From a bacterium (GTDB lineage: Bacteria; Patescibacteriota; Minisyncoccia; UBA6257; JAGOQP01), in the NCBI GenBank assembly GCA_021801825.1, contig JAJYXK010000013.1, positions 1 through 45,740 of the forward strand: a stretch of DNA of 45,740 nt, in the 5' to 3' direction. This document shows, piece by piece, positions 23,374 through 31,564 of the stretch. The first letter of the stretch is position 1, and each line of letters starts with the position of its first letter. The notes below the pieces were generated by a model that had not been told where the DNA came from, searched no databases, and worked only from the letters and a program-made list of their open reading frames with translations. Both the position numbers and the translations under genes were made by a program.

Positions 23374-25194
23374 ATGTGGCTATATTTTATGCGTATTTCA
23401 CCATTTTTTTCATTTTTAAGACGGATTTATGCCTATATACGACCGTTTCGTTGGCATTTTTTGGCGTCCCTTGGTTTTGTGGCTTTTGCGCAGGGGGTGT
23501 CTATTATTACTCCGCTTATTTATGGGAAGATTGTTGATACGCTTTTTATTAATTCTTCTTTTGCTCAGGCGGCATGGTTGGTGGGAGCTTTGTTCGGCTT
23601 GTGGATTGTTAATTTAATTGTTGGTTATTTTAGAGATAAATATGAATTGAAACACCTTGATTTTTGGGTTGATAAACATACGGCGAAAGTTTCCTTTTCA
23701 AAATTTTTGTCTCTTTCTATTGGACAACACAACAATCATCACTCGGGAATCAAACAAAATATTATGGATCAGGGGAGACATTCTTTGTCTGCATTAACGT
23801 ATACGTTTTTGTACGACGTGTTTCCTGATCTCATTCGTTTAATTTTTATCTTAATTGCCATTACGTGGTCTGATCTTACTATTGGCGCAGTTGTGTGGGC
23901 GGGAGCAGTTCTGTTTTTGGTTGTTTCTCTCTTCTTAAATAATAAATTTCATCCTCGCGTGCGCGCGTTGAAAGATATGGCTGATGAAAATGGGAAAGTT
24001 GAATCTGAAATTCTTAGAAATGTTGAGTTGATTCAGGTAAATGCGCAAGAAGAAAAAGCGTTGGGAGAAATTGAAGCGAGTAATCAAAAAATGGGGGAAC
24101 ATGGCGCCACGACATGGTTGTGGTTTGCATTTGCGTCTCGTCTCCGTGACACCATCTCCATTGGAACTCGTGTTGTGGTCATGCTGTTGGGGGTATGGTA
24201 TGTATCGCGAGGGCTTTTCCTTCCTGGATATATCGTAGTGTTATTCTCTTGGTCAACAGACGCATTCAGTCGTCTTTCTGAGCTTGGATATATTCATCGT
24301 CGTTTGCTTGATATGGGTACTTCGGTCCAAAAGTTATTTGAATTTTTTGATGTTCCTCCGGCAGTTGTTTCTGTTGCTTCACCTGCAGCTTCTATTATCG
24401 GATCTGTTTCATTTGATCATGTCTCGTTTACCTATCCTCGGCGTAGATATATCACCAGTGATTCTGACAAAGATGATGACGTGGTAGTTGAATCGTCCTT
24501 AAAGCCGGCGTTACAAGATGTTTCTTTCACCATACCTGCGGGTTCACGAGTTGCTATCGTGGGACCTTCGGGGGCGGGTAAATCAACCATTGTACACTTG
24601 TTATTACGCGCCTATGATCCCGACCAAGGACATATTTTGGTGGATGGAACAGATATTAGGGGTTTGCATTTATCAACGTATCGTCGATCCATTGGGTTGG
24701 TTGAACAACAAGTGGCGCTGTTTGATAATACGCTACGATACAATCTTACCTTCGGAAGAAATATTTCTGATCCTGTTCTTTCTGATACCGAGTTACTTAC
24801 GATAGCGCGCATTTCCCGTGTTGATGGATTTATTCATAAGTTAGAAAAAGGATTTGATACTATTATTGGAGAAAAGGGAATAAAACTTTCTGGAGGAGAG
24901 CGGCAACGAGTGGGTATTGCACGTGCGCTCGCGAAAAATCCTCGTATATTAGTTTTTGATGAGGCTACGTCTAGTCTTGATACTGAGAATGAACATCTCA
25001 TTCAGGAATCTATGCGCGATGCTTCAAAAGGACGCACTACTATTGTAATTGCGCACAGACTTTCTACGGTGAAGGATTCCGATCAGATTATTGTTTTGGA
25101 AGAGGGGAGAGTAGTTGGTGTTGGGACACACAAAGAGCTTCTTAAATCGTGTTCTACGTATGAAACTTTAGTAAAACATCAATTGGAAAAATAA
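23374..25194 (+). CDS. ABC-type exporter (fused membrane and ATPase domains)
   Basis: The 606-residue half-transporter has six membrane helices in residues ~20-310 and a nucleotide-binding domain after ~345. Motifs are complete: Walker A GPSGAGKST, Q-loop VEQQVALF, signature LSGGERQRVGIARAL, Walker B ILVFDEATSSLD and switch histidine IVIAHRLST. It would function as a homodimer exporting lipids, peptides or drugs; substrate unknown. An acidic linker (SDSDKDDDVVVE) is inserted early in the ATPase domain. The start could also be the ATG at 23389. It stands alone between tRNA-Pro and ldh. Confidence 0.9.
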   Translation: MWLYFMRISPFFSFLRRIYAYIRPFRWHFLASLGFVAFAQGVSIITPLIYGKIVDTLFINSSFAQAAWLVGALFGLWIVNLIVGYFRDKYELKHLDFWVDKHTAKVSFSKFLSLSIGQHNNHHSGIKQNIMDQGRHSLSALTYTFLYDVFPDLIRLIFILIAITWSDLTIGAVVWAGAVLFLVVSLFLNNKFHPRVRALKDMADENGKVESEILRNVELIQVNAQEEKALGEIEASNQKMGEHGATTWLWFAFASRLRDTISIGTRVVVMLLGVWYVSRGLFLPGYIVVLFSWSTDAFSRLSELGYIHRRLLDMGTSVQKLFEFFDVPPAVVSVASPAASIIGSVSFDHVSFTYPRRRYITSDSDKDDDVVVESSLKPALQDVSFTIPAGSRVAIVGPSGAGKSTIVHLLLRAYDPDQGHILVDGTDIRGLHLSTYRRSIGLVEQQVALFDNTLRYNLTFGRNISDPVLSDTELLTIARISRVDGFIHKLEKGFDTIIGEKGIKLSGGERQRVGIARALAKNPRILVFDEATSSLDTENEHLIQESMRDASKGRTTIVIAHRLSTVKDSDQIIVLEEGRVVGVGTHKELLKSCSTYETLVKHQLEK

Positions 25195-25220
25195 CATTCT
25201 TTTTTTCTCGTTGGGTAATG

Positions 25221-25229
25221 TGTTATACT
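25221..25229 (+). promoter_or_regulatory. Extended -10 promoter for ldh
   Basis: TGTTATACT (TGnTATACT) ends eight bases before the ATG at 25238, giving an almost leaderless mRNA. Confidence 0.55.
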
Positions 25230-25237
25230 AATTTCAT

Positions 25238-26188
25238 ATGGAACAGAAATCTAATGCACTTGAAAGTACACGCGTAGTTATTATTGGAAGTGGTTTTGTA
25301 GGATCTACTGCGGCGTTTGCTATTTTGGCGCAAGGTATTTCCTCTGAAGTGGTTCTTATTGATGTTAATAAAGAAAAGTGTATAGGAGAGATTCTTGATT
25401 TAGAACAAGCGGCTTCTTTTGTGCCACGCGCAAAGATATGGGCGGGGGATTATTCTGATTGCGCAGATGCGGATATTATTGTTATTACCGCGGGCGTTGG
25501 TCAAAAGCCGGGCCAAACACGTATGGAAATAGCAGATGTTGATGCCAAGATTATGAAAGAGATTATCTCTAATATACGACCGTATGCAACAAATGCTATT
25601 ATCTTAGTTGTGAGTAATCCGCTTGATGTTATGACGTATGTGGCACTAAAAGAATCTGGCCTTCCTAAGCAAAAAGTTTTTGGTACGGGAACGACACTTG
25701 ATTCTGCTCGCCTCCGATACTATTTAGGTAACGAGTTTCATCTTGATCCTGAAAATATTGAAGCCTATATTTTAGGTGAACACGGAGACACCTCTGTTCC
25801 TATTATTTCTCATATGAATGTTATGGGTGAATCACTTACAAATTTTCCCGAATATTCTGAAGATAAAGTACAAAAAGCATTTTTTAATGCTCGAGACGCC
25901 GCGTATGAAATCATCAAACGAAAAGGAGCGACGTACTATGCTATCGCATTTGTTATCGCTCGTATGGTGCGTGCCATATTAGATGATGAGGGGCACGCGT
26001 TTCCTGTTTCTACTCTTTTGGAGGGAGAATTTGGATTGCATGATGTGTGTTTGTCAGTGCCCGCTTTAGTCGGAAGATCGGGGATACAAAAAATCATTCC
26101 CCTTACACTTTCGGAATTTGAGCAGGAGCAGTTACAGAAATCAGCGCAAGCTATTAAATCGGTGATTGATACCGTATTGCCAAAATAA
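25238..26188 (+). CDS. ldh: L-lactate dehydrogenase
   Basis: The 316-residue NAD-dependent enzyme reduces pyruvate to L-lactate, regenerating NAD+ in fermentation. Motifs are the Rossmann GSGFVGSTAAFAI, the mobile loop AGVGQKPGQTR (glutamine at the specificity position favours pyruvate over oxaloacetate; the arginine is catalytic), VVSNPLDVMTYV, GTTLDSARLR and the catalytic GEHGDTSVP. Length is normal. The gene has its own extended -10 promoter. LDH as an electron sink fits a fermentative CPR cell. Confidence 0.93.
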   Translation: MEQKSNALESTRVVIIGSGFVGSTAAFAILAQGISSEVVLIDVNKEKCIGEILDLEQAASFVPRAKIWAGDYSDCADADIIVITAGVGQKPGQTRMEIADVDAKIMKEIISNIRPYATNAIILVVSNPLDVMTYVALKESGLPKQKVFGTGTTLDSARLRYYLGNEFHLDPENIEAYILGEHGDTSVPIISHMNVMGESLTNFPEYSEDKVQKAFFNARDAAYEIIKRKGATYYAIAFVIARMVRAILDDEGHAFPVSTLLEGEFGLHDVCLSVPALVGRSGIQKIIPLTLSEFEQEQLQKSAQAIKSVIDTVLPK

Positions 26189-26196
26189 ATGTTTTG

Positions 26197-26267
26197 TCGG
26201 GGTGCCGAGAATTGAACTCGGTCTACACGCACCCGAAGCGTGCGTACTACCGGCATACGCCACCCCG
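26197..26267 (-). tRNA. tRNA-Pro (CGG anticodon)
   Basis: On the minus strand: acceptor CGGGGTG/CACCCCG, short D-arm GTAT/GTAC, anticodon arm CACGC-TTCGGGT-GCGTG (CGG), T-arm CCGAG-TTCAATT-CTCGG and discriminator A. It has 71 nt and CCA is not encoded. It is the second proline tRNA in the window. Confidence 0.93.
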
Positions 26268-26311
26268 TTACCAAAAAACATATCACGCTATTATAAAAAA
26301 GTGAAGCAATT

Positions 26312-26989
26312 ATGAAAAGAAAATCTTTTTCTCCTGATAATTTTGTTGAACCCAACATTGATGATGCGATGAAGAAAATGCATACCAATGAGTACATGGA
26401 CTATTTGGATCATTCCGAAAATGAGGAATGCCCCGATGATTTTGAGGCTGTATCTCTAATACAGAAGAATAATCTCCAATTGAAATATGAATCTTGCCCC
26501 GTACACGATCAAAAAATATTCGCTGAAATTGAACAAGGGTCGTTTGCTCACCTGAATGAACTTACGACACTTCCTGATTCTATCGCAGAGATTATTTCAC
26601 GAAAATTAAGCTTTCTAAATCTTGCAGGAATTATTGATTTAACCCTAGAAGCGGCTCATTTTCTAGGTAACCATAAGGGTAGGTTGTTTTTGTGTGGAGT
26701 TATTTCCTTCCAACCTGGGGTTGCTCAAGAATTAGGACATCACGAAGGATTTTTGGACTTAGCGCGACTTGCGACAATTTCTTATGAAGATGCGTGTGCA
26801 TTATCTCAACAGAAAGGAGATTTGCGACTTTCGGAATTGTGTTTGAATTTTGACGCCGATCATGCTGCAGAGTCAGAAAAAATACTTCGCGCCTTTGTTT
26901 ATCATGAAGGAGAAATATTATTTTCCCCAGATTTACAAAGTAAATTTGAGCTATATAAAGAAGAATCAAAATTTAAGAAAGTTATATAA
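26312..26989 (+). CDS. Hypothetical protein with short leucine/histidine-glycine repeats
   Basis: The 225-residue protein is soluble by composition. Its middle holds about four degenerate repeats of roughly 22 residues with the pattern Axx-L-xx-H-xGxLxLxxL (for example AHFLGNHKGRLFLCGV, AQELGHHEGFLDLARL, ACALSQQKGDLRLSEL). Comparable leucine-rich-like repeats occur in planctomycete and CPR proteins. The N-terminal 90 residues are acidic and unrecognised. A binding or scaffold role is possible; no catalytic motif is seen. The tRNA-binding protein starts immediately after its stop. Confidence 0.55.
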   Translation: MKRKSFSPDNFVEPNIDDAMKKMHTNEYMDYLDHSENEECPDDFEAVSLIQKNNLQLKYESCPVHDQKIFAEIEQGSFAHLNELTTLPDSIAEIISRKLSFLNLAGIIDLTLEAAHFLGNHKGRLFLCGVISFQPGVAQELGHHEGFLDLARLATISYEDACALSQQKGDLRLSELCLNFDADHAAESEKILRAFVYHEGEILFSPDLQSKFELYKEESKFKKVI

Positions 26990-26990
26990 T

Positions 26991-27332
26991 ATGATTACTT
27001 ACGAAGAATTTAAAAAGGTAGAACTACAAACGGTTGTTATAAAACATGCTGAGTGTGTAGAAGGATCGGAAAAGTTATTACGCTTGGAAGTTTGTGATGG
27101 AAAATTGGAAACAGGCGAAGATAGAATGAGACAGATTGTTGCTGGTGTGGGAACAGTATATCAACCAGAGACTCTTGTGGGAAAGACGATTGTTATTGTG
27201 GCTAATTTAGAGCCACGAAAACTTATGGGATTAGAAAGTCAGGGGATGCTCCTTGCGGCGAGTAATGAAAGTGAAGGGCCTATTCTTCTTACTACTATGA
27301 GCGACATCGTCCCGGGAAGCGAGATTAAATAA
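26991..27332 (+). CDS. EMAP/Trbp111-like tRNA-binding protein (MetG beta-type)
   Basis: The 113-residue protein matches the OB-fold tRNA-binding domain found at the C-terminus of methionyl-tRNA synthetase or as a separate beta subunit: EEFKKVELQTVVIKHAECVEGSEKLLRLEV, RQIVAGVGTVYQPETLVGKTIVIVANLEPRKLMGLESQGMLLAA. It probably acts as a dimer, binding tRNA and aiding MetRS. I chose the ATG at 26991, one base after the upstream stop, because it begins at the family start (MITYEEFKKVEL); the track ORF start at 26850 runs back into the previous gene. Confidence 0.88.
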   Translation: MITYEEFKKVELQTVVIKHAECVEGSEKLLRLEVCDGKLETGEDRMRQIVAGVGTVYQPETLVGKTIVIVANLEPRKLMGLESQGMLLAASNESEGPILLTTMSDIVPGSEIK

Positions 27333-27390
27333 CTATTTCATTTCTGTATAAATGATGCTATGCTTCATCTAGAACTAAACTGGAGTATAT

Positions 27391-27495
27391 ATGGGACTAG
27401 GGCATTATGTTGTCGGAGCGTTTTTCCTCGGATATTTTATTGTGCTCTTCTATATTGTGTTTTATAAGGAAAAAGAAAAAGGTGGCTCAAAATAA
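27391..27495 (+). CDS. 34-residue single-pass membrane peptide
   Basis: This ORF is too short for the track. It reads MGLGHYVVGAFFLGYFIVLF followed by YIVFYKEKEKGGSK: one hydrophobic helix and a basic tail, N-terminus out. TGGAG lies about six bases before the ATG, and a terminator-like hairpin begins in its last codons. Function is unknown; such peptides often act as small membrane subunits. Confidence 0.5.
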   Translation: MGLGHYVVGAFFLGYFIVLFYIVFYKEKEKGGSK

Positions 27496-27526
27496 TTGTG
27501 ATAATTATGAGGTGCCTTTTTTTGAT
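27476..27526 (+). terminator. Terminator after the small peptide
   Basis: AAAAAGG...CTCA pairs with TGAG...CCTTTTT, with an internal mismatch, ending in a seven-T run. It closes the core-genome block. Confidence 0.6.
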
Positions 27527-27529
27527 TTC

Positions 27530-27938
27530 TTATTATAAAAATAAAATAACTCTTAAAGAGTCGTTTCTATTCAGTGGGTCTTATCCCTATTGTGCATCGG
27601 GATGACCTCGTTATGATGTTTATTTTTGAGTGTGTGGACTTGGTACGAAACCAGTGGAACGAAATATTGCGAGAATTGGCCGAATGGAATCAGCTCAAGA
27701 TCGCTGAAGCACTGCTTGCTACCAGATAATGACAGTTTAGCCGATTTTTCCGAGTTTGTGAATGGAACTAACCGGACCCGAACTTAGCTCACCGATTTCT
27801 GCCCCGTGTTTGCCCCTTGGGCGAGCTTTGTACCAAGAGTAGACGTTTGATGCCATCCTTGACCGTAACCCACCGGTTTGACCAAAATCGAGAGCCTAAA
27901 AACGATTTGCTTAATTTAAGCAATTCACATCGAGTGTT
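27530..27938. other. Non-coding left end of the integrative element
   Basis: About 400 bp without a credible gene. It holds a small palindrome ACTCTTAAAGAGT (27549-27561), a hairpin ATCCC/GGGAT ending at the candidate att core TGACCTCGT (27603-27611), and the left copy of the boundary repeat (27808-27923). Composition changes here from core to element style. The ORF listed at 27817-28107 (+) is mostly a shadow of the ATPase gene. Confidence 0.5.
27808..27923 (+). repeat. Boundary repeat, left copy
   Basis: GTTTGCCCCTTGGGCGAGC (27808-27826) and CGATTTGCTTAA (27903-27914), the latter followed by its complement TTAAGCAA. The right copy at 35274-35399 has the same two blocks in the same order at almost the same spacing; the middle has diverged. 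Confidence 0.6.
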
Positions 27939-29867
27939 TTACTTAAACAATCGTAAACCATTTAAAATTACAAGGATCGCCACGCCAGTATCTGCGGCTA
28001 TTGCGATACCAAGATTCGATATGCCAAAGATTGCCAGGACGACAAAGGCTACTTTTGCGATAAGTGCCGCGGTTACGTTTTGTTTTACGACACGCAAAGA
28101 TTTGTGACCCAGTTCAACCACTTGGGGAATGTTTGAGATATTATCATTCATGAGAGCGATGTCGGCAGTCTCTATGGCGACATCTGAACCTTTAGTACCC
28201 ATAGCAATACCAACGTTTGAAAGCGCGAGCGATGGAGCATCATTCACACCGTCACCAACCATCGCAACCGAACCATATGTATCCCTAAGCATTTGAATTC
28301 TCTTAACCTTTTCATCAGGCAGAAGTGATCCGTATGCCTCCGATATGCCGAGTTCTTTTGCCACGTACGAAGCGGTGTGCTGGTTGTCGCCGGTTAGCAT
28401 TACTGTCTTTACGCCCAACTCACCTAATCGTTTGATCGTCTCTTTTGATCCGTCCCTAACTTTATCGGCGACAGCCAAAGCCCCCATGACCTGCTTTCCT
28501 TCACTTACCAAAATAAATGTTTTACCTTCTCGCTCCAGCATTTCTGTTTTTTCAATAATTTCTTCGGTAGATATTCCGTGAGCGTCCAATAGTTTCAGGT
28601 TTCCTACGCAATGATCAAGATCATCGCATACCATGCACGTCGCCCTGCCACCCTTACCTGCGATATTCGTATAGTTCTGCATGCTATGGGGATTGATACC
28701 TTTTTTTTTGGCAAAACTTAAAATGCTTTTGGCGAGGGGGTGCGATGAGAATTGTTCAAGACCGGCCGCATCCTCAAGTACCTGTTCTTCAGTAAAGCCG
28801 TTGAATGTGATCACGTTGGAAATATACGGTTCACCCAGCGTGAGCGTACCGGTCTTGTCAAAAGCGATTGCGCGTATTTTTTTCAATTCTTCCAGATGTT
28901 TACCGCCTTTGATAAGCACTCCTTTCTTCGACGCCCCACCGATTGCGGATGTTATGGTGACCGGTGTTGAAATGACCAGGGCACAAGGACAAGCAATAAC
29001 TAGGAGAGTAATGGCGCGTTCAAGCCAGACCAAAAACGGATCGCCAATCAAAATGGGCACGCCTGCTCCAATAATAACCGCAAGAAATACGATGGAGGGC
29101 GTGTAGTATTTTGCAAAACTATCTATAAACTCCTGTGTCGGGGCTTTGGCCTTTTGTGCCCGTTCGACGAGGGAGACTATTTTTGAAAAAGTCGAGTTTT
29201 TGCTTTCTTTGGTGACTTCGATTTCGAGATACCCGTTTTCGTTGAGTGTTCCGGCAAAGACACTGTCTCCCACACGCTTGTCTTTGGGTATCGACTCTCC
29301 GGTAATAGTCGCCTCGTTGACCGCAGAGAGGCCTTTAGTGACCTTTCCATCGAGCGGAATAAGTTCGCCTGGACGCACCGATACCACCTGTCCGACTTTT
29401 ACATCAGCGACCGGCAGATTTGTGCCGTTCAAAAGAGTCGCCGTCTGTGGAGATTTGCGCATTAAAGCTTGCAGTGCCCGGCGTGACCGATTAATCCCAT
29501 ATTCCTCGAATGCTTCGGCGAGAGAAAAGAAAAAGACGACCGCCGCCGCCTCAGGCAGTTCGTTTAAATAAATTGCGCCAGTGGAAGCAATAACAACCAG
29601 TGCGTCGATATTAAGAAATCTCTGTTTGGCAATGCCTCTCCATGCGCCTTTTACGACATAAATACCTCCGGAGAGGATGGCAAGGTAATAAATGGCATTT
29701 ATGATCGATGACGATATGGAAAAGAAACTCAAAATAAAGCCGAGGACAACACAAACCCCTGCCACCTTTGTAAGGACTTTTTTCCAATTGAATTGTGGCG
29801 TGACTATCGAGGTTGCATTCTCTCGATCGCAGTGATCACACGCATCGTTTTTTTCTTCTTTTTGCAT
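27939..29867 (-). CDS. Heavy-metal P1B-type ATPase (Zn/Cd/Pb-like exporter)
   Basis: The 642-residue membrane pump carries the CPCALVIS metal-site helix, phosphorylation motif DKTGTLT, GESIPK, the HP motif in SSHPLAKSI, and GDGVNDAPSLA. The last helix contains AADTGVAILVILNGLRL, where the aspartate resembles ZntA and argues for Zn/Cd/Pb over copper. The N-terminus has only a short CDHCD element in place of a full HMA domain. It is the last gene of a one-strand module with DsbA-like and cysteine-desulfurase-like proteins. Export of soft metals that attack thiols would fit these neighbours. Confidence 0.93.
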   Translation of the reverse strand: MQKEEKNDACDHCDRENATSIVTPQFNWKKVLTKVAGVCVVLGFILSFFSISSSIINAIYYLAILSGGIYVVKGAWRGIAKQRFLNIDALVVIASTGAIYLNELPEAAAVVFFFSLAEAFEEYGINRSRRALQALMRKSPQTATLLNGTNLPVADVKVGQVVSVRPGELIPLDGKVTKGLSAVNEATITGESIPKDKRVGDSVFAGTLNENGYLEIEVTKESKNSTFSKIVSLVERAQKAKAPTQEFIDSFAKYYTPSIVFLAVIIGAGVPILIGDPFLVWLERAITLLVIACPCALVISTPVTITSAIGGASKKGVLIKGGKHLEELKKIRAIAFDKTGTLTLGEPYISNVITFNGFTEEQVLEDAAGLEQFSSHPLAKSILSFAKKKGINPHSMQNYTNIAGKGGRATCMVCDDLDHCVGNLKLLDAHGISTEEIIEKTEMLEREGKTFILVSEGKQVMGALAVADKVRDGSKETIKRLGELGVKTVMLTGDNQHTASYVAKELGISEAYGSLLPDEKVKRIQMLRDTYGSVAMVGDGVNDAPSLALSNVGIAMGTKGSDVAIETADIALMNDNISNIPQVVELGHKSLRVVKQNVTAALIAKVAFVVLAIFGISNLGIAIAADTGVAILVILNGLRLFK

Positions 29868-29871
29868 ATAG

Positions 29872-30042
29872 TTATTGTTTTAATTCAGCTGTGTATGCCT
29901 GCCCTGATACGGTCTTGTCTTCGGTCTTCTGGTTATTTTCTTTCGCTTTGGACATATACCAGCCAAAGACAAGAAACAACGCAAACAAAACTACCGTGAT
30001 CGCAGCCTTCTTTGGTTCTATTTTATCAGAATGTTGATGCAT
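29872..30042 (-). CDS. 56-residue single-pass membrane protein
   Basis: This ORF is missing from the track. It encodes MHQHSDKIEPKKAAITVVLFALFLVFGWYM and then a charged, soluble tail (SKAKENNQKTEDKTVSGQ...). The N-terminal histidines and acidic residues could touch metal, followed by one membrane helix. It ends 4 bp before the P-type ATPase start and is surely co-transcribed, so an accessory role to the pump is plausible. Confidence 0.6.
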   Translation of the reverse strand: MHQHSDKIEPKKAAITVVLFALFLVFGWYMSKAKENNQKTEDKTVSGQAYTAELKQ

Positions 30043-30054
30043 ATGTTTTTAATA

Positions 30055-30750
30055 TCACACCCTTATTTCTTTAACATTATTATTCATAATCTTTGAAACC
30101 AGTCCTTGATAAATTATTTTTTTGATACCTTTCAGATTTGCGCCATGCTTGTTATAGAAGTCGTCGGGCGAATCAAAAATGCCGTAATCTTTTGCGATGC
30201 CCTCGCTCTGAATGAAAGTATCACATTCGTTCCACTTAATCTGCAGATTGTTAAAATCTTTCACATCAACACCGAATCCGCAAAAGGCCCCCTTGGCGTC
30301 TCTGAATTTTGACTTGAGACCTTTAAGATAACCAGCATCCAATATCAGTCCTTCCAGGCTGTACCATTTTTCATTGAAATAGACTTCAACCCAGCTGTGA
30401 ATGATTTCCTTCGGGGCAATGAAATAAGCAAGGCCGTTGATCAATCCTTTTTGCAGTCTTTTATGAATTGCAAATCCGTGGAACCTGCACGGAACTCCAA
30501 CAGCCCTTAGCAAGGCCATGAACAGCGTGCTCTTGGTATTACACTGGCCAAGTCCGTCTGCCAGTACATCTGAAGCTTTGATGTCGTCGGATTTATTGTA
30601 TCCGAACTGAACATCATTCTGTACATAATCATAAATCTTGGCGATCTTATTTTTTTGATCAAGGTTACGCCAGCCTTTCTGATCGATAAGATCAGAAATA
30701 GCCTTGCTCTCGAAATCAAGAATTTTTGTTTTCTGGATATACTTGTTCAT
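30055..30750 (-). CDS. Transglutaminase-like domain protein
   Basis: The 231-residue protein has the transglutaminase-like (papain-fold) core: cysteine in GLGQCNTKSTLFMALLRAVGVPCRFHGFAIH, histidine in IIHSWVEVYFNEKWYSLEG and aspartate in LDAGYLKG, making a Cys-His-Asp triad. No signal peptide is seen, so it is probably cytoplasmic. Bacterial members are usually proteases or amidases rather than crosslinkers. It is within the thiol/metal module, between a DsbA-like protein and the small membrane protein; substrate unknown. Confidence 0.8.
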   Translation of the reverse strand: MNKYIQKTKILDFESKAISDLIDQKGWRNLDQKNKIAKIYDYVQNDVQFGYNKSDDIKASDVLADGLGQCNTKSTLFMALLRAVGVPCRFHGFAIHKRLQKGLINGLAYFIAPKEIIHSWVEVYFNEKWYSLEGLILDAGYLKGLKSKFRDAKGAFCGFGVDVKDFNNLQIKWNECDTFIQSEGIAKDYGIFDSPDDFYNKHGANLKGIKKIIYQGLVSKIMNNNVKEIRV

Positions 30751-30777
30751 AATTTTGCAAACTACTTAAGTACTAAA

Positions 30778-31542
30778 TTAACGCGTAGTCGACTTAGGCG
30801 CCTTAGAAATCGCAGATTGTATCAATGTCTTAAAATCTTCATAGCCGCGCGGATTTTCGATCTTCTCGCCATTCAGAAAAAATGAGGGCGTGCCCTGAAG
30901 ATTGAGTTTTTGTCCTGACCCGCGATCTCGTTCTATGCGGTCTTTTAATTCTTGCGATGCAATATCCTTGCCATACTGATCCATACCAAGTCCGATTTGT
31001 CGGGCGTAGTTTTCAAAAATCTTGGGATCAGGCGCCTGCTTTTCACCCCAGTCTCTCTGGTTCTCAAAAACAATATTATGCATCTCCCAATATTTTCCCT
31101 GTCGACCGGCCGCTTCCACGGCAAGTGCCGAGGTCATACTGTTTTTATGGCCTGGCAAGGGGAAATATCTGTTGATAAATCGTACTTCGTTGCCGAATTC
31201 TTCAGCTAAACGCTTCACGACAGGATAATACGCACCGCAAGCTTCGCATTCAAAATCAAGATATTCCACAACGGTAACGGGCGCATTTTTGTTTCCTTTT
31301 GTCCAATCATCTGCGACAGCTGTGAGCAATTCGCTGGTTGGAACTACCGGTCTGCCCGAGACGTACCAGAATATTCCGCCAATTGATCCAGCAATAATAA
31401 GTATGATCGCGAACCGTTTCGTCCACTTCTTTACTGCTTTCGACCGCTCCCGCACCTGTTCTTCTTTAGCTTTCTCTTGCTGCCGTAATTCTTTCCGCTC
31501 TCGCTTGGTAAGTATCTGGTTGTTTTGCTCGTTTGGTTCCAT
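30778..31542 (-). CDS. Membrane-anchored DsbA-like thiol-disulfide oxidoreductase
   Basis: The 254-residue protein has a charged N-terminus with coiled-coil character (TKRERKELRQQEKAKEEQ), one membrane helix (FAIILIIAGSIGGIFWYV) and an exported thioredoxin-fold domain: VVEYLDFECEACGAYYPVVKRLAEEFG with active site CEAC, RYFPLPGHKNS, and the cis-proline loop LQGTPSFFLNGE. It probably forms disulfides in exported proteins. It is one of two DsbA-like proteins in this module. Confidence 0.88.
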   Translation of the reverse strand: MEPNEQNNQILTKRERKELRQQEKAKEEQVRERSKAVKKWTKRFAIILIIAGSIGGIFWYVSGRPVVPTSELLTAVADDWTKGNKNAPVTVVEYLDFECEACGAYYPVVKRLAEEFGNEVRFINRYFPLPGHKNSMTSALAVEAAGRQGKYWEMHNIVFENQRDWGEKQAPDPKIFENYARQIGLGMDQYGKDIASQELKDRIERDRGSGQKLNLQGTPSFFLNGEKIENPRGYEDFKTLIQSAISKAPKSTTR

Positions 31543-31564
31543 GATATATCAATTAATGCCAAAT

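Noticed and set aside
27817-28107. 96-residue plus-strand ORF at the element's left end
   Set aside because: Its second half is a shadow of the P-type ATPase C-terminus and its first half is repeat sequence.
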